Below the pieces are notes generated by a model, which had not been told where the DNA came from, searched no databases, and saw only the letters and a program-made list of their open reading frames with translations. A stretch of 48,155 bases of DNA from an uncultured Myxococcales bacterium (GTDB lineage: Bacteria > Myxococcota_A > UBA9042). This document shows, piece after piece, positions 8,225 to 16,270 of this stretch. Position 1 is the stretch's first letter. Each line of letters opens with the position of its first letter. The translations under genes were made by a program, and so were the position numbers. The stretch lies in assembly GCA_903924465.1 (NCBI GenBank), contig CAIYBN010000029.1:1-48155 (forward strand). Reading direction: 5' to 3'.

Positions 8225-9679
8225 TTACTCCGGAATGAGCGACCAGAGTGGCCGCATGCGTGCTTTGTGCAGGAACAGATGGTGCAAGAGGATCTTGATC
8301 CAATGCCCCGCCAGGCCGATTTCGCCAAACGTGTGGTTCAGGTCGCGGCCGTACTCCGGGTACTTCTCAAAGTCCGGCACGATGGGAAAGACGGTGATGG
8401 ACGCCGCCGTGCCCGTGAACGGATTCGCGCCCGCCGAAGCGACGCACGCCGCGCCCATTTCCGCCATCGACGCGGTCTGCGTCGGCTCTTTGGCGCCGTG
8501 AATCATGTCGACAATGCTGCGCGCCACGGCCTTGCCGATAATCGCCGACGGCATACCCGTGCGCGGCGGCGCGGGCGTGATGTTGGTGCCTTTGGGGCTC
8601 TGCCGCGGTACGGAAACCGGATGCGGCGGCGCAAATGCGATCCCCGCAGCGAAGATGTTCGTGAACGCAGTCTGATACGTGCGTGGCCAGTCGGCTGCAC
8701 GCCATTCTTCATACGGCTTTGCCGTGTAGTCCGCGTCGACCTTCATAAAGCCGCTCGGCGCGAACAGCCGCGCGGTGATGTCTGCGCCGTTGCGGTCAAA
8801 GGCCGACAACGCAGCACCACGAAACGGCGGCAACAGCATCGCCATGTCGAAGGGCAGCTCTTTCTCCTCTCCCGCCAGCGTCTCAAAGAACACGCGGCCG
8901 GGTTCAATCTTGCTGACATGAGACCGGGTGACCCAGTCGATCCCGCGCTCGGCGAAGAGCGATTCCGTGAAGATCTTGCTCGGCGTCACGTAGCCACCCT
9001 GGCGCAGGTGCAGGCCGCCCATGCCAAAGTCGCCCAGCTCATACTCGTTGCTCAGGTACGTGATGTCGGCCATCTCGCGCACGCCGCGGTGGCGCAGCTC
9101 AAATTCCAGGTTGACGATGTACTCAAACGCCGCGCCCTGACACGTACACGTCCCGTGGCCCATGCCGACCAGGAATTTCTGCCGCTCCCCCTTGCGCATC
9201 CGCTCGACCTTTTCATCCAGCAATTGCGAGGCGTGCGCCGCGTGATCCGCCGTGCAGACCGACACCGTGTTCTTGTCGGGCCCCAAACCGGGCGTGGCGT
9301 CAAAATTCAGCTTGGGCCCGGTCGCGTTGATCAGGTAGTCGTAGGCAACGCGCTCCTGCTGTCCCAATTTCTCCGGCGAAGTGTACTCAATCGCCACGCA
9401 AGCCTGATGGTCGTCGCCCGTGCCCTCGGGGTGGATCGCGACCGCTTTGGCCTGACGGTAGTCAATGCCGGCACGCTTGTAGACTGGCGGCAGCGGGAAT
9501 AGCACTTGGTCGGGCCGCAGCAGGCCGACACCGACCCAAATGTTGGAAGGAATCCAGTTGTAGTCGGTCTTGGGCGAGACGACGATGACCTCGTGTTCCT
9601 TGCCCAGCCACTTGCGCAGGAACGACGCCGCGGTGTGACCGGCGATACCAGAGCCCAAGACGACGACGCGTGCACCCAT
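8225..9679 (-). CDS. sqr: Sulfide:quinone oxidoreductase-like flavoprotein
   Basis: The 484-residue protein belongs to the FAD/NAD-linked disulfide oxidoreductase fold as used by sulfide:quinone oxidoreductases, which oxidise sulfide to sulfane sulfur and pass electrons to the quinone pool. Visible are the FAD-binding VVVLGSGIAGHTAA motif (about 5-18), an ATG-type strand motif (INATGPKLNF, about 117-126), the NIFAAGIAF motif near 341-349, and a C-terminal amphipathic segment (WIKILLHHLFLHKARMRPLW) typical of membrane-bound SQR. Candidate redox cysteines are Cys142, Cys178, Cys180 and Cys412. The start at 9679 is preceded by AGAGGAG; a frame from 9736 adds 19 residues with no signal. It follows the ABC ATPase gene by 108 bases in the same direction. 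Which cysteines act, and which SQR type it is, needs alignment. Confidence 0.82.
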   Translation of the reverse strand: MGARVVVLGSGIAGHTAASFLRKWLGKEHEVIVVSPKTDYNWIPSNIWVGVGLLRPDQVLFPLPPVYKRAGIDYRQAKAVAIHPEGTGDDHQACVAIEYTSPEKLGQQERVAYDYLINATGPKLNFDATPGLGPDKNTVSVCTADHAAHASQLLDEKVERMRKGERQKFLVGMGHGTCTCQGAAFEYIVNLEFELRHRGVREMADITYLSNEYELGDFGMGGLHLRQGGYVTPSKIFTESLFAERGIDWVTRSHVSKIEPGRVFFETLAGEEKELPFDMAMLLPPFRGAALSAFDRNGADITARLFAPSGFMKVDADYTAKPYEEWRAADWPRTYQTAFTNIFAAGIAFAPPHPVSVPRQSPKGTNITPAPPRTGMPSAIIGKAVARSIVDMIHGAKEPTQTASMAEMGAACVASAGANPFTGTAASITVFPIVPDFEKYPEYGRDLNHTFGEIGLAGHWIKILLHHLFLHKARMRPLWSLIPE

Positions 9680-9787
9680 GTGGACTCCTCTGGCGGCGCG
9701 CAATGTGCGCGAAATTCCCGGCATTTTGTCGGGCACAGCCGTGAGAGTCCCCAGCGCAAAAAAGGGTTCAGCCCGCCAAAAATGAGG

Positions 9788-10486
9788 TCAATGGGCGGCA
9801 ACCGTCGCGAGCGCAGTCGGGCTCAGTCGCCCGTCTTCCATCTCGTGAAGCTCGTCAAAGATGTCCAGCGTCCGGTGGTCATGCGTCACGACAACGACCG
9901 CCGCGTCCTGTTCGCGCGCCACTTTGCGAAAGAGCTCCATCACTGCCCGCCCGCGCACTTTGTCCAGCGCCGCCGTCGGTTCGTCCGCCAGCACGATCTT
10001 CGGGTGATTGGCCAGCGCCCGCGCGATTGCGACCCGCTGCTGCTCGCCACCGCTCAGCGTGTCCGGCATCGATGACGCGCGGTGGCCAACCTCCAGCCAG
10101 TCCAGCAGCTCCAGCGCCCGCTTCTTGGGATTCGACGTGCCGCCAATCTCGCACGCAATCTCGACATTTTGGCGCGCCGTCAGGAACGGCACGAGGTTGG
10201 ACCGCTGAAAGACAAAGCCAAGGTGCGCGCGTCGCAGTTCCTGCACAGAAGCCAGCAGGCGGCCGTTATCGACCACGAGCTGATCGCCAAACCAGATGCG
10301 ACCGGCATTGGGCAGCGACACGAGTCCCAACGCCTTGACCAACGTCGACTTGCCCGCGCCGCTGGGTCCCAAGAGCGCGACGACAGACCCGCGCGCAACG
10401 CGCAAGGAAACGTCTTGCAGCGCACGGACCAGCGTATCGCCCTGGCCGTAGTGCTTCTCCAGATGCTCAGCCCGCAGCGCGTCCAT
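9788..10486 (-). CDS. ABC exporter ATPase, DevA/LolD type
   Basis: The 232-residue cytoplasmic subunit has Walker A GPSGAGKST (about 40-48), the signature LSGGEQQR (about 144-151), Walker B IVLADEPTAALD and the switch histidine in VVVTHDHRT. Length and sequence place it with ATPases of the MacB/LolD/DevA group, which drive FtsX-like permeases that export substrates together with a periplasmic adaptor. Its ATG overlaps the permease stop by one base (TGATG). With the two genes before it, it forms a complete DevBCA-type exporter inside the peptide-maturase operon, so it may export the processed peptide. Confidence 0.92.
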   Translation of the reverse strand: MDALRAEHLEKHYGQGDTLVRALQDVSLRVARGSVVALLGPSGAGKSTLVKALGLVSLPNAGRIWFGDQLVVDNGRLLASVQELRRAHLGFVFQRSNLVPFLTARQNVEIACEIGGTSNPKKRALELLDWLEVGHRASSMPDTLSGGEQQRVAIARALANHPKIVLADEPTAALDKVRGRAVMELFRKVAREQDAAVVVVTHDHRTLDIFDELHEMEDGRLSPTALATVAAH

Positions 10487-11697
10487 CAGCCCTCCAGCGC
10501 GCGCGCGGGATCGACCCGAAGCGCGTGAACGATGCCGAGGATGCTCGCCACCGTGCTGATGGTGAGGACGAGCGCAAAGACGCCCATGACGGTGTCTTCA
10601 GTCAGAACCACGCGGCGGGGAAAGTGCGGAAAGGCCTGGACGCCAATCGCAACCGCAATGCCGTATCCGACGACGCCGATGGCCAGCGCCTGCTGCAGAA
10701 CCAGCCCGCCGAGACGCCAGGGTGAGGCGCCCATCAGCTTCAAAACCGCGATGTCGTGGGTCTTGTCGAGCGTCATCATGTAGACGACAGCGCCAATCAA
10801 CAACGACGAAGTCACGACCAGAATGACGGCAAAAAGTGCGAGTTGCTTGCGCGGTTTGTCGACGACGCCGTCCAGCAGCAGCTGTTCTTGCTCCGCCGAA
10901 GTGAACACCGACGTGTCCGGCCATTGCGCCAGCGACGCCATCACCGCATCGGCGCGGGCGGGCTCCACGTCAACCAGCACCGCAGCGATTGGTGAACTCG
11001 CCAGCGCGGGTGCGCGAAAATCGGGATCGCCTGTCAGCGCTTCCAGCGCCGGTTGCGCGCGGCCGAGATCGGTCTGCCGCAGACGCTCCGTGCGCCGCTC
11101 CCGTTCAGCGCGGATGGAGTCGCTCGGCGTGTCCTCCGCCAAAAGTTGCGCATCGGCAACGGTCGCAAAAATCAGACCATCGCCGCCCGATGCGAGCAAC
11201 TGCTTGGTCAGGCCTACGACGCGTAGTTCCTCGCGCGCCACGTGCAGCGTGTCGCCGATGGCAAGACCGAGCGATGCGTCGGCGATGATCTCGCCGTGTG
11301 GCTGAACAATCGGCCGACCGTGCGTCAGCGCCAGCGCCTCACCGCGGTCCACGGGGAAGTCGAGACCGACGAGCGCAAACCGCAGCGAACGCCCGGCGTG
11401 CTCGCGTTGCATGACTTGGTAGGTGAATGCCCGCGCCCGTTTGACCGAGGGCATGGCCGCCACGCGGGCGACAATCGACGGGTCAAGGCGCGACATGTCG
11501 GCAAAAGGCCCGCGCGTGCCTTGCTGCACGACCCACAGGTTCGTCCGCACGGAGCGCACAAGGATGGTCGCGTCGTCGACAAGGCCCAAGTAGATGCCGG
11601 CCATCGCGAGCACGACCGCAAACAGCAGGGCAACGCCAAGGCTCGTGCCAATGAAACGGCCAAGCCGATGCCGCACGTCCAAATACGCGAGGTTCAT
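10486..11697 (-). CDS. ABC exporter permease, DevC/FtsX type
   Basis: The 403-residue membrane subunit has one N-terminal helix (about 15-38), a periplasmic domain of about 230 residues and three C-terminal helices (about 270-300, 325-345, 360-390), the FtsX/MacB-like topology of DevC permeases. Such subunits do not form a wide channel but transmit ATP-driven movement to a periplasmic adaptor. Its ATG overlaps the adaptor stop in ATGA, and its stop overlaps the ATPase start, so all three are translationally coupled. Substrate specificity cannot be read from the sequence. Confidence 0.88.
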   Translation of the reverse strand: MNLAYLDVRHRLGRFIGTSLGVALLFAVVLAMAGIYLGLVDDATILVRSVRTNLWVVQQGTRGPFADMSRLDPSIVARVAAMPSVKRARAFTYQVMQREHAGRSLRFALVGLDFPVDRGEALALTHGRPIVQPHGEIIADASLGLAIGDTLHVAREELRVVGLTKQLLASGGDGLIFATVADAQLLAEDTPSDSIRAERERRTERLRQTDLGRAQPALEALTGDPDFRAPALASSPIAAVLVDVEPARADAVMASLAQWPDTSVFTSAEQEQLLLDGVVDKPRKQLALFAVILVVTSSLLIGAVVYMMTLDKTHDIAVLKLMGASPWRLGGLVLQQALAIGVVGYGIAVAIGVQAFPHFPRRVVLTEDTVMGVFALVLTISTVASILGIVHALRVDPARALEG

Positions 11698-12890
11698 GGT
11701 GTGGCCTGCGACCAGCTGCGGCCTTCGGCGAGATCGGCACTGCCTGGAATGTTGGTCAAGACAACGTCACCGGGCGCGAGGCCTTGGGTGATTTCGACCA
11801 GATCTGAGCCGACGACTCCGACAGTCACGGGTACACGCGTGATGCGCCCGTTGTGGTCAACAAAGCAGAAGGTGCCGCGTGCGTCGCGGTGCAGAAAGGC
11901 CAAGGGCAACCGGACGGCTTGCGTCTTGCGCTCCAGCTCAATCCAAACGTCCGCCCGCTGACCGACGGCGATGCGCTCGGGCGGATTTTGCAGGAGCACG
12001 TCGACGCGCAGTTCGTGGGTCTGGCGATCGACCTCGCGGCCGATGCGATCCACCGTGCCAGTCAGGAACGTGTCGCCTTCTGCGCCCAGCCGCACGCGCA
12101 CGGTCTGGCCGTCGCGCAGCCACGGCAGCGCGTTCTCGTCGATCCACGCGCGACTCCACAGCTGGTCCGTCGCGACGACGCGCAGCACCGTTGTGCCCAC
12201 CGACACCGTGTCGCCAGGGTCGCGCAAGCGACGAATCACGACACCATCAAAGGGTGAAACGAGCGCCGCACGGGTGAGGATACTGCGCCGCGCGTCCGCC
12301 GTCCCTGTTGCCACGGCCACCTGACGCGTCGCTTCCGACTGCGTCGCGCGCACCCGCGCCACTTCCGCTTGGGCCAGTGCCAGCCGCTGAACGGCGAGGT
12401 CCAGATCGCGTTTGGTCGCGGAACCACCGGCAACGAGGGCGCGAAAGCGCTCCTCCTCCACCCGCGCAAACGTCAGGTCGGCTTCTGCACGTTGACGATC
12501 CGCCGCAATCCGTCCCGTCGCGGCTTGGGCGAGTGCAACACCTGACGATGCCGATTGCGCCTCTGCGGCCAGTTGCTCCGGCGCGAGCTGGGCGACAACT
12601 TGACCGAGCTTCACGCGGTCGCCCTCGTCGACGAAGACGTCCGACAGGCGTCCTACCATGTCAAAGCCGAGTTGGACTTCGCGCCGGCTCTCGACCGTGC
12701 CGCGCCCAAACGCCTCGCGCACGACGTCGCCGCGGGCAACCGTGTGGGAAGTGGCGGGCAATGGACGCGTCATGCGGTAGCGGATGCCAGAACCGATGAC
12801 GGCCAGCACGATGGCGAACTTCAAGACGGTCCAGACGATGTGGAGAAGGCGTTTGCGGGTCATGAGGTGAGCAACTCGTCGGCTTTTCAC
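11694..12890 (-). CDS. HlyD/DevB-type periplasmic adaptor
   Basis: The adaptor has an N-terminal membrane anchor (about 18-37), a first lipoyl half (VFVDEGDRVKLGQVVAQL), a long Ala/Glu/Arg-rich helical hairpin with a SATKRDLDLAVQRLALAQAE segment, the second lipoyl half (FDGVVIRRLRDPGDTVSVGT) and C-terminal beta-barrel domains. It would link the DevC-type permease to an outer-membrane channel. The frame begins with a GTG at 12890; an ATG at 12863 nine codons later is an alternative, and neither has a strong Shine-Dalgarno site. No TolC gene is in this operon, so it would have to use a channel encoded elsewhere, possibly the one at 6225-7634. Confidence 0.85.
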   Translation of the reverse strand: MKSRRVAHLMTRKRLLHIVWTVLKFAIVLAVIGSGIRYRMTRPLPATSHTVARGDVVREAFGRGTVESRREVQLGFDMVGRLSDVFVDEGDRVKLGQVVAQLAPEQLAAEAQSASSGVALAQAATGRIAADRQRAEADLTFARVEEERFRALVAGGSATKRDLDLAVQRLALAQAEVARVRATQSEATRQVAVATGTADARRSILTRAALVSPFDGVVIRRLRDPGDTVSVGTTVLRVVATDQLWSRAWIDENALPWLRDGQTVRVRLGAEGDTFLTGTVDRIGREVDRQTHELRVDVLLQNPPERIAVGQRADVWIELERKTQAVRLPLAFLHRDARGTFCFVDHNGRITRVPVTVGVVGSDLVEITQGLAPGDVVLTNIPGSADLAEGRSWSQATP

Positions 12891-12950
12891 TTCGCCGTCG
12901 CGTGGTTCAGAGCCAGCGTTGCGCGAGAGGGTTCCGAGCCATACGCCTCG

Positions 12951-14720
12951 TCAGACGGGCAAGCCAAAGACGCGACCGAGCGCGAGCGCCATGCTGAACA
13001 GACTCTCGCCTGCGACGAGCCCGGAGGCGATGGGAACGAGCGCGCTGGCTAAACCGGGACGGGCGCGACGAATGCCGGTCCCGATGAGTGCGCCCACGCA
13101 CATGGCGAACGTGGTTGACGCGGGGATGACCATCGCCATGCCGAGCCCTGCCGCGGAGGGAACCCATCCACGCAGGCGATTGGGCAGCAAGTGTTCAAGA
13201 GCTGCCAGCGTGATACCAATGAGCGCGCCGACGAGACCAGCGACGCGTGCTGCGTGGGGGATGCCGGAAAGGCCTTCGCTCAGCGCGCGCGAAACCGAGG
13301 CCCACACCATGACGGCGGGTGCTGGCAACTCGGGCGTACCCAGGACGGACGCGTCCGGGACCAGCAACAGGAATGCAGGCACGACCGCCAGCGAGCCGAT
13401 CGCCACGCCGAAAAACTGCGCAAGCACCTGCCGACGCGGGCTTGCGCCAACGAGTTGACCGGCTTTCAGGTCGGTCAGCAGGTCGCCCGCGTGCAATCCG
13501 ACGCCGCCCGTGACGCTCGCAGCCATCAGGTTCGCTGTCAGGTGAGCCGGAAGCACCGCGCCGTAGAAGAGCTGGGTCACCGGTCCAAGCGCCTTGGTCG
13601 GCGAAAGGTCCGTCTCGCCTGTGACGCGACCGGCAATCACGCCCATCACCAACGCGAGCGGAATCGCCAGCGCACCCGCCCACAGCGGAATGGCAAAGAG
13701 CGCGTACATGAGCGCCACCGCGGTTGGCGCGAGGACCGCGAGACCGATCGCGAACCAGCGCAGCGGGGCTTCCTGTGATGTTTCGGCCGCCAAAGCGTCG
13801 TGCTGCGGTCGCAGCGCGGTGAACAGCGCGAGAATCGCCCGCGCGCCGGAGCGCCATTGCAGCGCGAAGGAGAAGACCCCGGCCGACACAAGCAAGGCAG
13901 CACCGGGCCAGACCGTGAACGCGACGATCGACTTGTAGTCCACGGCGGCTACTGCGCCACTCGCAAGCAGTTCGGGCGCAAGCCAAGCGTACGTCACAAT
14001 CGCGCCGAGGAACATCGACCATGCCGTCCGCGGGGCCATCATGGCGCCGCCACCCACAAGCACGAGGCTCGCGTCCAGTCCCAGCGTCCACGAACGCGCG
14101 GCGTGTCCGGCAAACGAGAACGGCAACGACAGCAGCCCGGGCAGCCGCATGGGCAGCGTCCGCACGTCGCGAAAGACAGTGAACAGCGCCGCGACGCCAG
14201 CAGCGGCAAACAGGCGGTTGGACTGCTGACCGCCCTGGGACTTCTCGTGCATCGCCCGCAGCGTGGTGGCGGTCGCCATACCCAGCGGAAATGGCAGGTG
14301 GTCCACGTCCAGCATCTGCCGCTTGATCGGAATCGCAACGACGACACCCAGCGCGGCGATGACCGCAAACCAGACCGCGAGCGCGACACCATCTGGCCGA
14401 TGCCCGGTCAGAATCAAGAGCGCCGGCAGCGCCGCCATGTTGCCGCCACCTGTCATGAATGCAGCGGCTGAAGCGACAGAGCTGACGGTCATGTTCTCCA
14501 GCAGGCCAAGGGGCTTGCGCGTCAGGCCGACCGCGTGCAGCGCCCGAAATAGGCCAAAGGCGATGATGGTCGACGTCAACGTGACGCCCAAACTCCAGCC
14601 GGTCTTGAGGACGACGTAGACGTTGGAGACGCAGAGAACGGCGCCGATCGCCATGCCGCCGAGGACAGCGCGCGTGGTGAGTTGGCTTGTCTCGATAGGC
14701 GCATCCGGCGAGTCGATCAC
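12951..14720 (-). CDS. OPT-family oligopeptide/metal-complex transporter
   Basis: This 589-residue protein is almost entirely membrane helices (roughly fourteen hydrophobic segments by eye) and has OPT-superfamily features: the early GGMAIGAVLCVSNVYVVLKT helix, the TGGGNMAAL loop, and the DHLPFPLGMATATTLRAMH segment. OPT proteins carry oligopeptides, glutathione-like thiol peptides or, in the YSL branch, metal-chelator complexes. The start is GTG at 14720, overlapping the maturase stop in GTGA, so it is translated together with the radical SAM enzyme. This tight link suggests it moves the peptide, its fragments or a metal-peptide complex. Direction of transport is unknown. Confidence 0.85.
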   Translation of the reverse strand: MIDSPDAPIETSQLTTRAVLGGMAIGAVLCVSNVYVVLKTGWSLGVTLTSTIIAFGLFRALHAVGLTRKPLGLLENMTVSSVASAAAFMTGGGNMAALPALLILTGHRPDGVALAVWFAVIAALGVVVAIPIKRQMLDVDHLPFPLGMATATTLRAMHEKSQGGQQSNRLFAAAGVAALFTVFRDVRTLPMRLPGLLSLPFSFAGHAARSWTLGLDASLVLVGGGAMMAPRTAWSMFLGAIVTYAWLAPELLASGAVAAVDYKSIVAFTVWPGAALLVSAGVFSFALQWRSGARAILALFTALRPQHDALAAETSQEAPLRWFAIGLAVLAPTAVALMYALFAIPLWAGALAIPLALVMGVIAGRVTGETDLSPTKALGPVTQLFYGAVLPAHLTANLMAASVTGGVGLHAGDLLTDLKAGQLVGASPRRQVLAQFFGVAIGSLAVVPAFLLLVPDASVLGTPELPAPAVMVWASVSRALSEGLSGIPHAARVAGLVGALIGITLAALEHLLPNRLRGWVPSAAGLGMAMVIPASTTFAMCVGALIGTGIRRARPGLASALVPIASGLVAGESLFSMALALGRVFGLPV

Positions 14721-16033
14721 GTAGCGAGCGCCTCCCGACCATAGATGGACGCACCGAGGCTCAAGAGCGCTGGAACAGGTCTACAATCCGCCGCATCGAT
14801 TCGCCCGCACGTGTTCTTGGCGACCGAGCCGCAGCCGCCGCCACACGCGAGCTGCGACGAACATCCCGCACACTGGGCAATCGCCAGAACGTCGCGCTCT
14901 TCCCACGCGGCGACGTCCGCTGCATTCAGCTGGCGCTCGGGCCAGAACGTGCCCAGCACTTCATCTTGCTTGCCGACCGTCGCCGTGCACGAATAAATCT
15001 TGCCGGTATAGTCAAAGGCCCACTCGGTCTTGCACGCTGGGCACGAATCAAACAGCGGCGGCGGCAGCTCCCCGTGCTCAAACAGAAAGCGGGAAATGGA
15101 GAAGGCTGGCTTGTGAAAGCGCAGGATTTCCGGGTCAGCTTCAATCAACTGCTGGATGTCCTGAAACAGCTCCAGACGCGAATAGAGCCGCGAGCGCTCC
15201 GTCTGGCAGTGGTGCAGTTCGTAGTTGCGGCCGATTTGCGTCTTGAAATTCGGGTTGTCCGTCCAGCCACGGTCAATCGCAAAGTGCGCGAGTTCGGCAA
15301 ACGCGGCGACGTTGTCGCGGTCGAGCACGCTGCGCAGATTCACCGGCAAACCGGCCGCCAGACACGCGTCGATACCGTCGACAACCCGCGAAAACGTGCC
15401 GCCGCCGCCTTTGAGCATCCGGCGGGCGTCGTGGATCGGCTGCGGCCCGTCGAGCGTGACCTGCACTTCACGGATGCGGCCTTTGCGCAGCGTCTCGACG
15501 TAGGACTCCAGCCAGTAGCCATTGGTGACAATCGCGAGATCCATCCCGCGTGCTGCCGTCTCCTGGACCATCGACTCCACCGTCCGCCGCGTCGAAACGT
15601 TGGGCAGCAACGGTTCGCCGCCAAAAAGCGTCACATACTTGGCGCGGTCCGCAAACGTGTCGTCCACATAGCGGAAGAACGCGTCGAGAACTGCCGTGCC
15701 GTCACCACTGGGCGCCGGTGCGTATTCGTCTTGATAGCAGTACGAACAGCCGAAATTGCAGGCGTAGGACGGCACGTAGAAGAGCTGGACTTCGTCTGTG
15801 TCGCGCGCCGCAATGAAGTCCAGATACGCCTGACGATACCGCCGCGCCTCTTCATCGGCAAAGACGAGGTAGCCTTTGGCGGCGAGGGCATCCGGGTCCG
15901 TAATCTCCCCTCGGGCGAGGCACGCGCCGTCGTTGGCGGGGAGGATATCGGCCTGTCCGCTGAGGACGTTGACCAGCAACCAGCGATCGTCGCCGTGGAT
16001 CTGCGTCAAAATGTTGTGCTTGGAGAGTTGCAT
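14717..16033 (-). CDS. Radical SAM/SPASM peptide maturase
   Basis: The 438-residue enzyme has an N-terminal segment (about 5-60) like that of peptide-modifying SPASM proteins, a radical SAM core with the cluster motif CNFGCSYC (Cys92, Cys96, Cys99), the glycine-rich LFGGEPLL motif that binds S-adenosylmethionine, and a C-terminal SPASM domain with DSCPACKTEW, YSCTATVG and CAGCSSQLACGGGCG followed by two further cysteines, enough for two auxiliary iron-sulfur clusters. Such enzymes install carbon-carbon, thioether or other crosslinks in ribosomal peptides. Directly before it lies the gene for a 41-residue cysteine-rich peptide, the obvious substrate. Its start has GGGGT before the ATG, and its stop overlaps the OPT transporter start. 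Modification type is unknown. An anSME-like sulfatase activator is less likely because no sulfatase gene is near. Confidence 0.9.
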   Translation of the reverse strand: MQLSKHNILTQIHGDDRWLLVNVLSGQADILPANDGACLARGEITDPDALAAKGYLVFADEEARRYRQAYLDFIAARDTDEVQLFYVPSYACNFGCSYCYQDEYAPAPSGDGTAVLDAFFRYVDDTFADRAKYVTLFGGEPLLPNVSTRRTVESMVQETAARGMDLAIVTNGYWLESYVETLRKGRIREVQVTLDGPQPIHDARRMLKGGGGTFSRVVDGIDACLAAGLPVNLRSVLDRDNVAAFAELAHFAIDRGWTDNPNFKTQIGRNYELHHCQTERSRLYSRLELFQDIQQLIEADPEILRFHKPAFSISRFLFEHGELPPPLFDSCPACKTEWAFDYTGKIYSCTATVGKQDEVLGTFWPERQLNAADVAAWEERDVLAIAQCAGCSSQLACGGGCGSVAKNTCGRIDAADCRPVPALLSLGASIYGREALAT

Positions 16034-16059
16034 GGACGACCCCGGAGAGGCGCGCAGCC

Positions 16060-16093
16060 GCGCAGGTCGAGGCGAAAATCCCTCAACCTGCGC
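16060..16093 (-). terminator. 13-bp intercistronic hairpin between peptide and maturase genes
   Basis: In the minus-strand transcript GCGCAGGTTGAGG pairs with CCTCGACCTGCGC around an eight-base loop (16073-16080), with a single G-U pair. It starts 12 bases after the peptide stop codon and ends about 27 bases before the maturase start. No U-run follows, so it is more likely a leaky terminator or a 3'-end stabiliser. Either would give more precursor than maturase, as is usual in peptide-maturation operons. Confidence 0.6.
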
Positions 16094-16105
16094 AGCGCCG
16101 CTGTT

Positions 16106-16231
16106 TCAGTCGTGGCAGCCCGCGACGACCTTGGACTGTTTCGCGCAACACTGCGCGACCTTGACGTCCGTGGCTGGAGCGCAGCAGGACGCCTGCGCTT
16201 TGGGCTGGTTCTTCTTGATCAAAGACTTCAT
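16106..16231 (-). CDS. 41-residue Cys-rich peptide, candidate RiPP precursor
   Basis: This short gene lies in the gap between the methyltransferase and the maturase. GAGG stands five bases before the ATG at 16231, and the frame ends in TGA at 16106. The peptide has a basic leader-like part, residues 1-15 (MKSLIKKNQPKAQAS), and a core with Cys16-Cys17, Cys28-Cys29 and Cys39, then His40 and Asp41. The core reads as two imperfect repeats of 11-12 residues starting CCAP and CCAK. No signal peptide is present, as expected for a precursor modified in the cytoplasm. Flanking hairpins at 16060-16093 and 16246-16262 and the neighbouring radical SAM/SPASM enzyme, methyltransferase and exporters all fit a RiPP precursor. 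A free thiol-rich metal-binding peptide is the main alternative. I do not recognise the family. Confidence 0.75.
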   Translation of the reverse strand: MKSLIKKNQPKAQASCCAPATDVKVAQCCAKQSKVVAGCHD

Positions 16232-16245
16232 GCACACCTCACTCT

Positions 16246-16262
16246 GGCGCCACGACGGCGCC
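16246..16262 (-). promoter_or_regulatory. Short hairpin before the peptide gene
   Basis: Two copies of the self-complementary hexamer GGCGCC flank a five-base loop in the 39-base gap between the methyltransferase stop and the peptide start. In RNA this forms a six-pair GC stem about 10 bases upstream of the peptide Shine-Dalgarno site. It could mark a processing point that isolates the peptide message. Confidence 0.4.
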
Positions 16263-16270
16263 TTCTGGCA

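Noticed and set aside
14717..16033. Anaerobic sulfatase-maturing enzyme
   Set aside because: The SPASM pattern is similar, but no sulfatase is nearby and a small Cys-rich peptide gene is directly upstream.
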